The notes under the pieces were generated by a model, which saw nothing but the letters and a program-made list of their open reading frames with translations, had not been told where the DNA came from and made no database searches. Shown in pieces: positions 1 through 9,246 of a DNA stretch of 12,611 nt; position 1 is the first letter of the stretch; each line of letters starts with the position of its first letter. Location of the stretch: assembly GCA_023132135.1 (NCBI GenBank), contig JAGLYR010000263.1, forward strand, positions 1 through 12,611, read 5' to 3'. The position numbers were made by a program, and so were the translations under genes. Source of the stretch: Candidatus Eiseniibacteriota bacterium (lineage in GTDB: Bacteria > Arandabacterota > Arandabacteria > JAGLYR01).

Positions 1-402
1 TCGCGTAGAGCACGCAGGCAACGCCAGCTATGTCAGCCAATTGGCTAAGCAGCCTCTTTTCGCGAGGGGTCTTATGCGGATCTTTATAACCCACCTCTCT
101 CTCGGGCTCACAGCGAATCTGCCGGGCTGCGGACTCGGGCCGGTCACCGGAAGTCAATCCACCCATCACTCCGCGTCCTTCCCACCCCAGCTCCAAATTC
201 TAACGCTACTTTCAGTGTCACACAAAGTCAAGCATGAACATCCCGCGCGGAATGCCGGGCCTCATCGGATAAACGCGCCGATTCGGGTCTTGGGACAAGA
301 GAGACACGCTTCGTAATCAGGGGTTGACAGATCTCCGGTGGGCACACTGGACTGCCGCCGGGCGCGTGGTGTTACAATCTTAGAAGACACCGAGCTAGAC
401 CC
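1..402. other. Left flank without a convincing gene
   Basis: I see no gene I can defend here. One plus-strand frame is open from the left edge to a TAA at 314-316. Its first codons read AGNASYVSQLAKQPLF, faintly like the AYV(S/K)QQLGH stretch near the C-terminus of tyrosine recombinases. The resemblance stops before the catalytic H/Y residues, so at most it is a degenerate remnant. A short segment GGTTGACAGATCT at 322-334 recurs at 10412-10424. An extended -10 promoter candidate lies at 370-378. Confidence 0.5.
370..378 (+). promoter_or_regulatory. Candidate extended -10 promoter upstream of the hsd operon
   Basis: TGTTACAAT is an extended -10 element (TGn plus TACAAT, four of six matches to TATAAT in good positions). 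There is no good -35 at 16-18 nt; the best is TGGACT at 348-353 with a 19-nt spacer. A TTGACA at 324-329 is too far away (43 nt) to pair with it. If used, the hsd transcript would carry a ~300-nt leader containing the 403-516 repeat and its hairpin. Confidence 0.3.
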
Positions 403-516
403 CAGAATGTGTCATCGAAAGACCTGATCCGAAAGCGGAAAACGTGCGCGAGCCGTGAGACCGGCGATCGCGTTTTCCCCTATTTCCGATTTCCCATTTC
501 CTTGCCTATTCCCTCG
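403..516 (+). repeat. Long direct repeat, copy 1, with hairpin and heptad tract
   Basis: This ~114-nt segment matches 12171-12286 in the same orientation at about 89% identity, with no gap over the first 100 nt and one 2-nt gap after that. Two parts are visible. The first is a hairpin: arms GGAAAACGTG at 437-446 and CGCGTTTTCC at 469-478 (one G-U pair), with an inner GCCG/CGGC stem at 452-455 and 462-465. The second is a degenerate tandem of 7-nt units, consensus CCYATTT, at 479-511. No coding frame is preserved between the copies, which fits a non-coding intergenic repeat family or a recombination or attachment boundary better than a gene. Confidence 0.85.
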
Positions 517-619
517 AAGTTGTCCCCGACCATGGGAAAACTGGCCGAGATTCGAGGAGCCGTGCCCCACCACCTTGCCGTTAGAACCGAGAAATGAGGA
601 TTCGTGTGTCACTGAAGGC

Positions 620-648
620 TTGAAGGTGAGCCACAACTAGGATATTGT
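620..648 (+). promoter_or_regulatory. Candidate sigma70-type promoter just before hsdM
   Basis: TTGAAG at 620-625 and TATTGT at 643-648 are separated by exactly 17 nt. Transcription would start near 655, giving a ~30-nt leader with the hsdM Shine-Dalgarno GGAGGTG at 671-677. Both hexamers are imperfect, so this is one of two plausible promoters for the operon. Confidence 0.35.
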
Positions 649-685
649 AGGAGATTATAGGCGAAGACGTGGAGGTGGACACCTG

Positions 686-2275
686 ATGGCGAGAGCACGG
701 AAGGGCAAGGTCAAGGTACCTAGGAACAACGGGGCAAATCTTGGGTTCGAGGCAAAGCTCTGGACAGCGGCCGACAAGATGCGGGGACACATGGACCCGG
801 GGGAGTACAAGCACGTGGCCCTCGGACTCATCTTTCTCAAGTATGTTTCCGACGCCTTCGAGGAGCGCCATGCCCACCTGTTGAACCGGGTTGACCGAGG
901 GGCGGATCCTGAGGATCCGGATGAGTACCGTGCCAAGAACATTTTCTGGGTGCCGAAGGAGGCTCGCTGGGGCCAGCTCCAGAGCAGCGCTAAGCAACCA
1001 GAGATCGGGAAGCTCATCGACGATGCCATGGTGGCCATCGAGCGGGACAACCCGTCCCTGAAGGGGGTCTTGTCCAAGGACTACGCCCGACCTGCCCTGG
1101 ACAAGCGCCGGCTGGGCGAACTGATCGACCTGATCGGTACCATCGGCCTCGGTGACGAGGAGAGCCGCTCGAAGGACATCCTTGGCCGGGTCTACGAGTA
1201 TTTCCTCGGGCAGTTCGCCAGCAAGGAGGGCAAGAAGGGCGGCGAGTTCTACACCCCCAGGTGCATCGTCAAACTCCTGGTCGAGATGATCGAGCCTTAC
1301 AAAGGTCGTGTCTACGACCCCTGTTGTGGATCCTCGGGGATGTTCGTCCAGAGCAAGGAGTTCATCCGTGCCCACGACGGCGGCCTCGGCGACATCTCAA
1401 TCTACGGGCAGGAATCGAATCCGACCACTTGGCGGCTGGCCAAGATGAACCTGGCGATCAGGGGAATCGAAGCTAACCTCGGACCGCACAACGCCGACAG
1501 CTTCCACCGGGATCTCCACAAGGACCTTAAGGCCGACTTCATCCTTGCCAATCCGCCCTTCAACATGAGCGACTGGGGCGGCGATCGCCTCCGGGAGGAT
1601 GTACGCTGGAAGCACGGCGTCCCGCCCGTCGGCAACGCCAACTTCGCCTGGGTCCAGCACATGATTCACCATCTGGCGCCGACCGGCATTGTCGGCTTCG
1701 TTTTGGCCAACGGCTCCATGTCCTCGAATCAGTCCGGCGAGGGCGAGATTCGGAAGAACGTCATCGAGGCCGACCTCGTGGACTGCATGATAGCCTTGCC
1801 TGGCCAGCTCTTCTATGGCACGGGCATCCCGGCCTGTCTCTGGTTCCTAGGGAGAGACAGATCTGGGAAACCCACTCGCGGCGGGAAACCCCTCAGCGAT
1901 CGTCGGGGGAAGACTCTTTTCATTGATGCCCGCAAGCTTGGGTACTTGGTGGATCGGGTCCACCGTGAGCTCTGTGACGAAGACATCCAGCGCATCGCAG
2001 GTACCTACCACGCGTGGCGCGGGGAGAAGGGGGCGGGCAAATACGAGGACATCCCGGGCTTCTGTAAGAGCGCGACCTTAGAGGATATCTGTGGTCATGG
2101 CCATGCGCTGACCCCTGGGCGTTATGTGGGAGCGGAGGAGACGGATGACGACGATGAGCCATTTGAAGAGAAGCTTCCTAGGCTGGTAAGGAGTCTAGAG
2201 GAGCAATTCTCCGAGGCGGGGAAGCTGGAAGAGACAATACTCAAGAATCTCGCAGAGGTGCATCTTGGGCGATGA
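686..2275 (+). CDS. hsdM: Type I restriction-modification system, DNA methyltransferase subunit HsdM
   Basis: This is the modification subunit of a type I RM enzyme. With HsdS it methylates adenine at N6 in the recognition site, and it is also needed for restriction. The 529-aa protein has an alpha-helical HsdM N-terminal domain (about residues 20-175, including [20 protein letters not shown]). Next come FYTP at 188-191, the SAM-binding motif [11 protein letters not shown] at 211-220, and the catalytic motif IV NPPF at 289-292 (the N/DPPY/F class). Length is normal for the family (about 500-540). Motif I has GSSG where GSGG is usual. The ATG is supported by GGAGGTG 8 nt upstream. The stop overlaps the start of hsdS by 11 nt, so the two are translationally coupled. 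Function is secure; the DNA target is unknown. Confidence 0.97.
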   Translation: MARARKGKVKVPRNNGANLGFEAKLWTAADKMRGHMDPGEYKHVALGLIFLKYVSDAFEERHAHLLNRVDRGADPEDPDEYRAKNIFWVPKEARWGQLQSSAKQPEIGKLIDDAMVAIERDNPSLKGVLSKDYARPALDKRRLGELIDLIGTIGLGDEESRSKDILGRVYEYFLGQFASKEGKKGGEFYTPRCIVKLLVEMIEPYKGRVYDPCCGSSGMFVQSKEFIRAHDGGLGDISIYGQESNPTTWRLAKMNLAIRGIEANLGPHNADSFHRDLHKDLKADFILANPPFNMSDWGGDRLREDVRWKHGVPPVGNANFAWVQHMIHHLAPTGIVGFVLANGSMSSNQSGEGEIRKNVIEADLVDCMIALPGQLFYGTGIPACLWFLGRDRSGKPTRGGKPLSDRRGKTLFIDARKLGYLVDRVHRELCDEDIQRIAGTYHAWRGEKGAGKYEDIPGFCKSATLEDICGHGHALTPGRYVGAEETDDDDEPFEEKLPRLVRSLEEQFSEAGKLEETILKNLAEVHLGR

Positions 2276-3590
2276 CGGGCCTCTCTTTTCCGTGGCAGAG
2301 CTTCAAGATGCAGGATGCCTGCATGTTGAGGACGGAAACCACGGAGAGTATCGACCCCGACCACACGAGTTCGGGAGCGGTGACACTGCGTTCATTCGCG
2401 CAGCGAACATAGCGGATGGCCGGATTCTCTTCCAGTCGGCCGACCGAATCAGCGACACGGCTTTGGCGAGAATTCGGAAAGGGAAGGGTCGCGGCGGGGA
2501 TGTTTTGTTCTCCCACAAGGGTACCATCGGCAAACTCGCTCTTGCGCCAATGGACGCTCCTCCCTACGTGTGCTCTCCGCAGACCACGTTCTGGCGGACA
2601 CTTGATCCTAGCCGTCTAGACAGGCGGTTCCTGTACTACTTCATGCACTCCAAGACGTTCAGGAATCAGTGGCAATCCTGTAAGGGCGAGACAGACATGG
2701 CGGACTATGTCAGTCTCACCGCTCAGCGCCGCCTTCGCATAGCAGTGCCAAGCATGGGAGAGCAACGCTCCATTGCCCGTATCCTTGGTACGCTCGACGA
2801 CAAGATCGAGCTCAACCGCCGTATGAACGAGACCTTGGAGGCCATCGCCAGGGCAATCTTCAAGTCGTGGTTCGTGGACTTCGATCCCGTACGGGCCAAG
2901 GCGGAAGGTCGAGAGCCAGTGGGGATGGATGCGGAGCTGGCGGCGATGTTTCCGGACTCATTCGAGGACTCACCCATCGGCAAGATTCCAAAGGGGTGGA
3001 CAGCAGGAACCATCGGGGATCTAGCCGAGAATCTGCGCCGCGGAGTCCACCCTAGGGACATCGATGGTGAGACTCCCTACATCGCCTTGGAGCACATGCC
3101 CCGGAGGAGCATCGCCCTCGGAGAGTGGGGTCATGCCGAAGGCTTGGCAAGTGGCAAGTTGGAGTTCAAGCACGGCGAGATCCTGTTCGGAAAGCTCCGC
3201 CCCTACTTCCACAAGGTTGGCGTCGCCCCAGTCGATGGTGTCTGTTCGACGGACATCCTCGTGGTTGTACCCAAACGACCGAGCCTTCTTGGTCTAGTGT
3301 TAGGTCACATGTCCAGTGACGAGTTTGTCCAGCATGCTGACGCCACATCGAGCGGCACCAAGATGCCTCGCACTAACTGGAAGGATCTGGCTCGGTATGA
3401 GACAGCCTTACCCCCGGCGGAGCTTGCCTCGCTTTTCGACACCAGGGTCAAACCGCTTGTCGGAATGATCCTGTCCAACATCCATGAATCGCGGACTCTT
3501 GGCACGATTAGGGACGCTCTGTTGCCAAGACTAATCTCGGGCGACCTGGCAGTCGCCCGGGCTTCAGGTTTTGTCGGAGAGGGGACCTGA
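2265..3590 (+). CDS. hsdS: Type I restriction-modification system, specificity subunit HsdS
   Basis: HsdS recognises the bipartite DNA target and holds HsdM and HsdR together. The 441-aa protein has the usual two-half layout. Target-recognition domain 1 spans about residues 1-160. A central conserved helix at about 165-212 includes [20 protein letters not shown] and [14 protein letters not shown]. Target-recognition domain 2 spans about 235-395, opening with [13 protein letters not shown]. The C-terminal conserved helix is at about 400-430 ([20 protein letters not shown]). The start is TTG at 2265, chosen because GAGGTG at 2254-2259 sits 5 nt upstream and the frame begins inside the hsdM end. 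The stop TGA shares one base with the ATG of the next gene. Both halves look intact, so a functional two-part specificity is expected; the sequence recognised cannot be read from this. Confidence 0.96.
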   Translation: MGDDGPLFSVAELQDAGCLHVEDGNHGEYRPRPHEFGSGDTAFIRAANIADGRILFQSADRISDTALARIRKGKGRGGDVLFSHKGTIGKLALAPMDAPPYVCSPQTTFWRTLDPSRLDRRFLYYFMHSKTFRNQWQSCKGETDMADYVSLTAQRRLRIAVPSMGEQRSIARILGTLDDKIELNRRMNETLEAIARAIFKSWFVDFDPVRAKAEGREPVGMDAELAAMFPDSFEDSPIGKIPKGWTAGTIGDLAENLRRGVHPRDIDGETPYIALEHMPRRSIALGEWGHAEGLASGKLEFKHGEILFGKLRPYFHKVGVAPVDGVCSTDILVVVPKRPSLLGLVLGHMSSDEFVQHADATSSGTKMPRTNWKDLARYETALPPAELASLFDTRVKPLVGMILSNIHESRTLGTIRDALLPRLISGDLAVARASGFVGEGT

Positions 3591-5389
3591 TGCTCTTTCG
3601 CAGGAAGAAGGCTGAGAGAGAGGAGAAGCCGACTAGGACGCAACCTGCAGAGACGGCGAAGACCTGCAAGTACCCCAAGCCCAAGATCCTCTTGGTGGAC
3701 ATGCCGCCAAAGTGCGCACAGGTTCTGAGCCAGGCAGGGTACAACGTCTCGGTCGGAACCTTCGGAATCCCGCGGGCAGTGGACAAGTGCGATAATCTCT
3801 TCCCGATGCCTTCAGCCTCAGCGGATCTTCCAGATTACGAGGAACAGGAGATCGTCATAGCGAACCTGGCACGCCCCGAACCTGCCGACACACCTCTCGA
3901 GGGGCTGCCGGGCAGGGGCGTTGGGATCGTCTGTCAGGAGGGAACAGAAGGTGTCATTGACCAGCGACCATTGGTGATGACCCGCGTCTGCCCTGCGTTC
4001 GACCGCATAAGGGAATACGGCGGAATCTTCATCTTCTTTGCCTCTGAGCCGTACGAAGTGGAGTACGCGATCGGTCAAGTTGGCCCGTACGACACTCCAC
4101 ACGTCGAGAAGCGCATAACGTTCTCAAACCACTGCTGCTTGACTGAACTGGAATCCGTGGCAATGGAACCCCAGCGGGGATCAGAGATCACGTTCGAATC
4201 CTCGTCCGACGAGTTCAGGGACTTGCTGAGAAAAGGAGCCAAGGATGCCAGGTACCATTGCACGCTGCGCGTGAAGCCGTGGGGTGAGAGCGAGTGGATT
4301 CCGCTTGCCGAGAACAAGTATGGACAGGACGTTGGCGGACTGCTCGCATATCCACAGCCACAGGGTCACGTGCTCCTGCTCCCGCAAATGCCGCAGGTGC
4401 ATAGAATTCTCGTGGAGCTCGTTGGTAAGTGGTGCTCGTCGTGGAAACCGTTTCTGTTCCCATACGCGGACGCGACGCAGTGGATACAGCGCCCAGAGTA
4501 CGACCTCCCCAAGGTCCAAGAGCTGCATAGGCAGATCGAGAGCATCGAGCGGGCGGCAGCCGATCAAGTCCAGAACCTGAAAGATAAAATCGAAGAGGAA
4601 CGAGCAGCGCACCGGCACTGGCAGACCCTTCTGACTGGGACAGGTCATGACCTAAAACAGGCTGTCATTCTGGCCTTGCAGAATCTTGGGTTCGAGAAGG
4701 TCACCGATGTGGACAAGGACGCGGAGCAGCGAGGCGAGGGAAGAGCCCTTCGTGAGGATATCCGGATTCATGACCGAGCACCTGTTCTGATAGTGGACGT
4801 GAAAGGTCTGCAGGGGCACCCATCCGATGACGATGCTCGCCAGGCAGAGAAGCACGCGACTCTTCGTAGAGCGGAGTGGAGTAATGTGGAAGTCCGCGGG
4901 CTCACTATCATCAATCATCAGCGTCAGCAGCCACCGAGAAACAGAGACGCCAAGGCTTTCCGGGATGAGATTGTCAAGTACGCAGAAGAAGCTGGGCTAG
5001 GTCTCATGACAACATGGGATTTATTCAGGCTTCTGTCGAATGCAAGCAGACTGGGGTGGTCTCCAGAGGTCGTGAGGCCGATCTTCTATCGGGCTGGCAA
5101 GATTGAGCCGATCCCAGACCACTACGACGAGGTCGGGAGAATAGAGAAACTCTGGCAGCCGGCCTTCACAGTCAACCCTTCCCAGCCCCTACGTGTCGGA
5201 GAACGCCTTGCTGTAGAGACGGAGGATACGTTCGAGGAACTCACCATCCCCTCACTCCAGATCGATGGTCAGCCAGTTCAGGAGGCCCCTGCAGACACGA
5301 GATGCGGTATTGGCTGCGAAGGTGCCTCAGAGCGATTCCATGAAGGAGCACGCGTGTTCATAGTGCGCATGCAGAGCGGCCAATCATGA
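3590..5389 (+). CDS. Unrecognised accessory protein with predicted PD-(D/E)xK nuclease-like C-terminal domain
   Basis: I do not recognise this 599-aa protein as a named family. Residues ~31-165 look like an alpha/beta Rossmann-type fold: strand KILLVDMP at 32-39, strand EIVIANL at 87-93, strand GIFIFFAS at 145-152. This could be a receiver-like or glutamine-amidotransferase-like domain. Residues ~305-345 are charged and heptad-like, probably a coiled coil. Residues ~354-480 resemble a restriction-endonuclease fold: helix [11 protein letters not shown], then REDIRI with D390, then VLIVDVKG with D403 and K405 forming a (D/E)xK core, then a strand at 437-443 and a helix ending in TTWDLFRLL. The C-terminal ~80 residues are beta-rich. 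It sits inside the operon, sharing one base with hsdS and overlapping hsdR by ATGA, so it is almost certainly co-produced with the RM subunits. No transmembrane segment is seen. The role is inferred: accessory nuclease or sensor. Confidence 0.85.
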   Translation: MLFRRKKAEREEKPTRTQPAETAKTCKYPKPKILLVDMPPKCAQVLSQAGYNVSVGTFGIPRAVDKCDNLFPMPSASADLPDYEEQEIVIANLARPEPADTPLEGLPGRGVGIVCQEGTEGVIDQRPLVMTRVCPAFDRIREYGGIFIFFASEPYEVEYAIGQVGPYDTPHVEKRITFSNHCCLTELESVAMEPQRGSEITFESSSDEFRDLLRKGAKDARYHCTLRVKPWGESEWIPLAENKYGQDVGGLLAYPQPQGHVLLLPQMPQVHRILVELVGKWCSSWKPFLFPYADATQWIQRPEYDLPKVQELHRQIESIERAAADQVQNLKDKIEEERAAHRHWQTLLTGTGHDLKQAVILALQNLGFEKVTDVDKDAEQRGEGRALREDIRIHDRAPVLIVDVKGLQGHPSDDDARQAEKHATLRRAEWSNVEVRGLTIINHQRQQPPRNRDAKAFRDEIVKYAEEAGLGLMTTWDLFRLLSNASRLGWSPEVVRPIFYRAGKIEPIPDHYDEVGRIEKLWQPAFTVNPSQPLRVGERLAVETEDTFEELTIPSLQIDGQPVQEAPADTRCGIGCEGASERFHEGARVFIVRMQSGQS

Positions 5390-8300
5390 GCGAAGTACTA
5401 AGGGAATCCGATGTAGAAGCAGCTGCCCTTTCGTGGTTTGAGGAGCTGGGTTACTCCATCCTCCACGGTCCACACATCGCTCCGAATGAGATATTCGCGG
5501 AGCGGCAGGGCTACGATCAAGTCGCCCTGGAAGGCCGCCTGCGCGAGGCGCTGGAGCGACTGAATCCGGAAGCACCGCCCGCCGCCCTCGATGAAGCCTC
5601 CCGGAAGATCCTCCATCCCGACTCGCCATCGCTGGTCGTCAACAACCGCCGCTTCCACAGGATGCTGGTGGATGGAGTCACCGTCGAAGTGCCCTGGCAG
5701 GGCGGAGGCGTAAAGGGGGAGCGAGTACGTCTTGTCGACTTCAACGATCCGGACGCCAACGACTGGCTGGTGGTCAACCAGTTCACAGTGATCGAAGGAC
5801 AGGTCAACCGACGGCCGGACGCGCTGGTCTTCCTGAACGGCCTACCGCTGGCCGTGATCGAGTTGAAAAACCCAGCGGACGAGGAGGCCACAATCTGGAC
5901 GGCCTTCAACCAGCTCCAGACGTACAAGGCCCAGATCTCCTCCCTATTCACCTACAACGAGATCCTGCTCGTGTCTGACGGACTCGAGGCTCGCTTCGGG
6001 TCCCTGACCGCCAGCAAGGAGTGGTTCCTTCCCTGGCGGACTATCGAGGGAGAGGATCTCGCTCCGGCCACGATGCTCCGACTCGAGGTCCTGATCCGGG
6101 GCATGTTCGAGAAGGGACGCTTCCTTGATCTGATCCGGCACTTCGTCATCTTCGAAGAGGACGGGGAGGACATTATCAAGAAGATCGCCGGCTACCACCA
6201 GTTCCACGCAACGAGGAAGGCGGTGGAAACTACCGTCCTGGCGGCTAGCCCAAAGGGCGATCGCCGAGCTGGAGTCGTTTGGCACACCCAGGGGTCCGGC
6301 AAGAGCCTGACGATGCTCTGCCTGGCGGGCAAGTTGATTGTCCAGCCCGAGATGGAGAACCCCACCATCGTGCTTCTGACTGACCGGAACGACCTCGACG
6401 ATCAGTTGTTCGGAATCTTCGCCCGCTCAGCGGACCTCCTGAGACAGGCCCCAATCAACGCGGACAACCGGGCACATCTCCGAGAACTCCTGAAGGTGGC
6501 CTCGGGCGGTGTCGTGTTCACCACCATCCAGAAATTCTTCCCCGACGAGCGGGGCGACCGCCATCCATTGCTCTCCGACAGGCGGAACATCGTCGTGATC
6601 GCCGACGAGGCTCACCGGAGCCAGTACGACTTCATCGACGGCTTCGCCCGACACATGCGGGATGCTCTTCCCAATGCCACCTTCATAGGTTTCACCGGAA
6701 CCCCGATCGAGCTCGGAGACAGGAATACTCAGGCCGTCTTCGGCGACCACATCAGCATCTACGACATCCAGCGGGCAGTCGAGGACGGAGCAACGGTTCC
6801 GATCTACTACGAGAGCCGGCTGGCCGACCTGGTGCTAGACGAGAAAGAGAAGCCTCGCATCGATGAAGAGTTCGAAGAAGTCACTGAGGGTCAGGAACAG
6901 GAGCACAAGGAGAAGCTCAAGACCAAGTGGGCGGCGCTGGAAAAGATCGTCGGCAGTGAGAGGCGCTTGAACCTGATCGCCAGGGATCTGGTCAGGCACT
7001 TTGACGAGCGGCAGGACGCGATGGTTGGGAAGGCCATGGTCGTCTGTATGAGCCGGCGGATCTGCGTTGATCTCTACAACGCCATTACCGCACTTCGTCC
7101 GGAATGGCACTCGAAGGATGACGGGCAGGGCAGAATCAAAATCGTGATGACGGGCTCTGCCTCCGATCCGGTGGAGTGGCAGGATCACATCCGTAACAAG
7201 CCCCGCCGGGGAGCGCTGGCCAAACGGTTCAAGGACGCTGATGATTCCCTTACGATTGGCATCGTGAGGGATATGTGGCTGACGGGCTTCAACGCCCCTT
7301 CCCTCCACACGATGTATGTGGACAAGCCCATGCGAGGGCACGGTCTGATGCAGGCCATTGCCCGAGTCAATCGTGTCTTCAGGGACAAGCCCGGTGGCCT
7401 GGTGGTCGACTACCTAGGGTTGGCGGACAGTCTACGGCACGCCATGGCAGTCTACACCCAGAGCGGCGGCAAAGGGCAGACTGCGGTCAACCAGAGCGAG
7501 GCCGTGGCCGTCATGCTCGAGCGCTACGAGATCTGCCGCGACCTCTTCCATGGCTTCGACTACTCCGGGTACCTCCAGGGCACCCAACAGGAGAAGCTAG
7601 GCTTCCTTCCCTCTGCGCAGGAGTACATCCTCGCGCAGGAGGACGGCAAGGATCGGTTCACCAAGGCTGTAGTGGATCTGTCAAAGGCTTTTGCCCTGGC
7701 TGTCCCGAGGCAAGAGGCTCTGGACATCCGGGATGAAGTCGCCTTCTTCCAGACAGTGAAGGCGGCGCTCGTCAAGCGGGTCAACGGGCCTGTCCGGCGT
7801 GCTGAGGAAATCGACCACGCGATCCGGCAGATCCTCTCCAAGGCAATCGTCTCCGAAGAGGTTATCGACATCTTCCAAGCCGCTGGGCTGAAGAAGCCGG
7901 ACATCTCGCTTCTCTCCGAGGAGTTCTTAGCCGAGGTCAAAGGACTGCCCCACAAGAATCTGGCGGTGGAGCTCCTGCGGAAACTCCTGAACGATGAGAT
8001 CAGGACCCGGACTCGCAAGAATCTCGTCCAGTCCCGCTCCTTCGCCGACATGCTCGAGCAGACCCTTCAACGCTACCGGAACCGGGCCATCGAGACAGCC
8101 CAGGTGATCGAGGAACTGATCGCACTTGCCAAGCAGATGAGGGAGGCCCACCGTCGAGGAGAGGATCTCGGGCTGACCGAAGAGGAGCTGGCCTTCTACG
8201 ATGCATTGGAGACCAACGACAGCGCCGTCAGAGTGTTGGGGGATGAGGTCCTCCGGAAGATTGCCCAGGAACTTGCCACCACCGTCCGAAAGAACGCTAC

Positions 8301-9030
8301 CATCGACTGGACCCTCAAGGAAAGCACCCGGGCCAACCTCCGTCGACTCGTGAAGAGGCTCCTCCGCAAGTACAAATACCCTCCGGACAAGCAGGAGAAG
8401 GCCACCCAGACCGTGTTATCCCAGGCGGAGCTCTTTGGCTATGAGGTCGCAGAGGGAACCGTGGCCGGCCCATGGCCTGGCGACCAGGATCAGACCCTCC
8501 CGCTTCGCCGGCTGCCGACCGATGAGGTGCGACCCTTCGAGAACTGCGTGCCGCTCTACGATCTCAAGGTGGCTGCGGGTCGATTCAGCGAGGAGCAGCA
8601 GGTTGACGAGGTTCCCCAGGAGGACGAGATCCGGAGTCCCGAGAACTACGAGTGGGTCGAGCTGCCCGGCAGGTTTCGCCCTGAACGAGGCCTCTTCGTC
8701 GCCCAGGTCGTCGGTGAGTCCATGAACCGCCGCATCCCCAACGGATCCTGGTGTCTCTTCCGGCTGAATCCAGCAGGGACCCGCCAAGGCAAAATCGTCC
8801 TCGTCCAGCACCGGGACATCCACGACGCCGACCTCGGCGGCCAGTTCACCATAAAGCGGTACGAGAGTGAAAAGGAACAGCTGCCGGATGGGTCCTGGCG
8901 ACATACGAAGATTGTTCTGAAACCCGACACCGACGCGTACGGGTACGAGGACATCGTGCTTGCAGCTGACCAGGAGGGTGGAGTCCTAGTCGTCGCCGAG
9001 CTGGTGGCTCCGCTCGCGGATTCCTCATGA
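5386..9030 (+). CDS. hsdR: Type I restriction subunit HsdR fused to a C-terminal LexA-like S24 peptidase domain
   Basis: This is the ATP-dependent DNA translocase and nuclease of the type I system. In the 1214-aa protein the nuclease core is RRPDALVF with D145 and AVIELK with E159 and K161 (the PD-ExK pattern). SF2 helicase motifs follow: Walker A TQGSGKS at 301-307, DEAH at 407-410, FTGTP at 436-440, and motif [10 protein letters not shown] at 656-663. Residues ~670-1000 are the usual helical C-terminal part. HsdR of this kind normally ends near 1000-1050. Here residues ~1040-1214 form an S24-like domain: [17 protein letters not shown] with candidate scissile bond A1064-G1065, [13 protein letters not shown] with nucleophile S1112, and FTIKRY with general base K1157. 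The order AG, Ser, Lys matches LexA and UmuD. The start ATG overlaps the upstream stop (ATGA) with only a weak Shine-Dalgarno, so translation is likely coupled. The fusion is one uninterrupted frame. Confidence 0.96.
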   Translation: MSEVLRESDVEAAALSWFEELGYSILHGPHIAPNEIFAERQGYDQVALEGRLREALERLNPEAPPAALDEASRKILHPDSPSLVVNNRRFHRMLVDGVTVEVPWQGGGVKGERVRLVDFNDPDANDWLVVNQFTVIEGQVNRRPDALVFLNGLPLAVIELKNPADEEATIWTAFNQLQTYKAQISSLFTYNEILLVSDGLEARFGSLTASKEWFLPWRTIEGEDLAPATMLRLEVLIRGMFEKGRFLDLIRHFVIFEEDGEDIIKKIAGYHQFHATRKAVETTVLAASPKGDRRAGVVWHTQGSGKSLTMLCLAGKLIVQPEMENPTIVLLTDRNDLDDQLFGIFARSADLLRQAPINADNRAHLRELLKVASGGVVFTTIQKFFPDERGDRHPLLSDRRNIVVIADEAHRSQYDFIDGFARHMRDALPNATFIGFTGTPIELGDRNTQAVFGDHISIYDIQRAVEDGATVPIYYESRLADLVLDEKEKPRIDEEFEEVTEGQEQEHKEKLKTKWAALEKIVGSERRLNLIARDLVRHFDERQDAMVGKAMVVCMSRRICVDLYNAITALRPEWHSKDDGQGRIKIVMTGSASDPVEWQDHIRNKPRRGALAKRFKDADDSLTIGIVRDMWLTGFNAPSLHTMYVDKPMRGHGLMQAIARVNRVFRDKPGGLVVDYLGLADSLRHAMAVYTQSGGKGQTAVNQSEAVAVMLERYEICRDLFHGFDYSGYLQGTQQEKLGFLPSAQEYILAQEDGKDRFTKAVVDLSKAFALAVPRQEALDIRDEVAFFQTVKAALVKRVNGPVRRAEEIDHAIRQILSKAIVSEEVIDIFQAAGLKKPDISLLSEEFLAEVKGLPHKNLAVELLRKLLNDEIRTRTRKNLVQSRSFADMLEQTLQRYRNRAIETAQVIEELIALAKQMREAHRRGEDLGLTEEELAFYDALETNDSAVRVLGDEVLRKIAQELATTVRKNATIDWTLKESTRANLRRLVKRLLRKYKYPPDKQEKATQTVLSQAELFGYEVAEGTVAGPWPGDQDQTLPLRRLPTDEVRPFENCVPLYDLKVAAGRFSEEQQVDEVPQEDEIRSPENYEWVELPGRFRPERGLFVAQVVGESMNRRIPNGSWCLFRLNPAGTRQGKIVLVQHRDIHDADLGGQFTIKRYESEKEQLPDGSWRHTKIVLKPDTDAYGYEDIVLAADQEGGVLVVAELVAPLADSS

Positions 9031-9185
9031 CGGAGATGGAGAGCCTCGCTTTTAAGTGTGAGGCAATGCCCGATAGCTCTCACCTTAGGATCATCACTAG
9101 AGTGGAGCATTCTACTCAACGGAAGTCCGACTGCCCGCTAGCATTGGGGGTTTGTCGGGTGAGAACTGTGAATCCTGACACGTAG
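9027..9185 (+). CDS. Possible small or truncated fifth operon ORF
   Basis: A 52-codon frame opens with an ATG that overlaps the hsdR stop as ATGA, the same junction style as the accessory gene and hsdR. It begins [20 protein letters not shown] and ends at a TAG at 9183-9185. No domain, signal peptide or known family is apparent. There is no clear Shine-Dalgarno, so expression would depend on coupling to hsdR. It could be a real small protein, the 5' stump of a lost fifth gene, or a chance frame. A weak 7-bp hairpin (9043-9049 with 9058-9064, one G-U) lies inside it. Confidence 0.3.
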   Translation: MTEMESLAFKCEAMPDSSHLRIITRVEHSTQRKSDCPLALGVCRVRTVNPDT

Positions 9186-9204
9186 AGACAGGCCGAATCG
9201 CCAA

Positions 9205-9235
9205 CACCGGCTACTGGCCGCCAGTGCCAACGGTG
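9205..9235 (+). promoter_or_regulatory. Hairpin abutting the ribosome binding site of the YD-repeat gene
   Basis: CACC at 9205-9208 can pair with GGTG at 9232-9235. GGC at 9209-9211 can pair with GCC at 9226-9228, and ACTGG at 9213-9217 with CCAGT at 9221-9225, leaving small bulges and a CCG loop. The 3' arm ends where the Shine-Dalgarno GGGGAG (9235-9240) begins. No T-run follows, so it is not a classic terminator. It may stabilise the mRNA or modulate translation. Confidence 0.3.
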
Positions 9236-9246
9236 GGGAGAACCCA

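Noticed and set aside
403-516. CRISPR array
   Set aside because: The heptad units are far too short, there are no spacers, and no cas genes are present.
409-640. Short ORFs of 60-75 codons on both strands between the repeat and hsdM
   Set aside because: They run through the non-coding repeat, lack ribosome sites, and their frames are broken by the 2-nt indel between repeat copies.
581-1375. 264-codon minus-strand open frame over the start of hsdM
   Set aside because: It lies opposite the well-supported hsdM gene, has no recognisable domain, and is the sort of antisense frame expected in high-GC coding DNA.
8503-9030. S24 domain as a separate gene joined by sequencing error
   Set aside because: The frame is continuous with no internal start and ribosome site, and the linker before the domain is coding-like.
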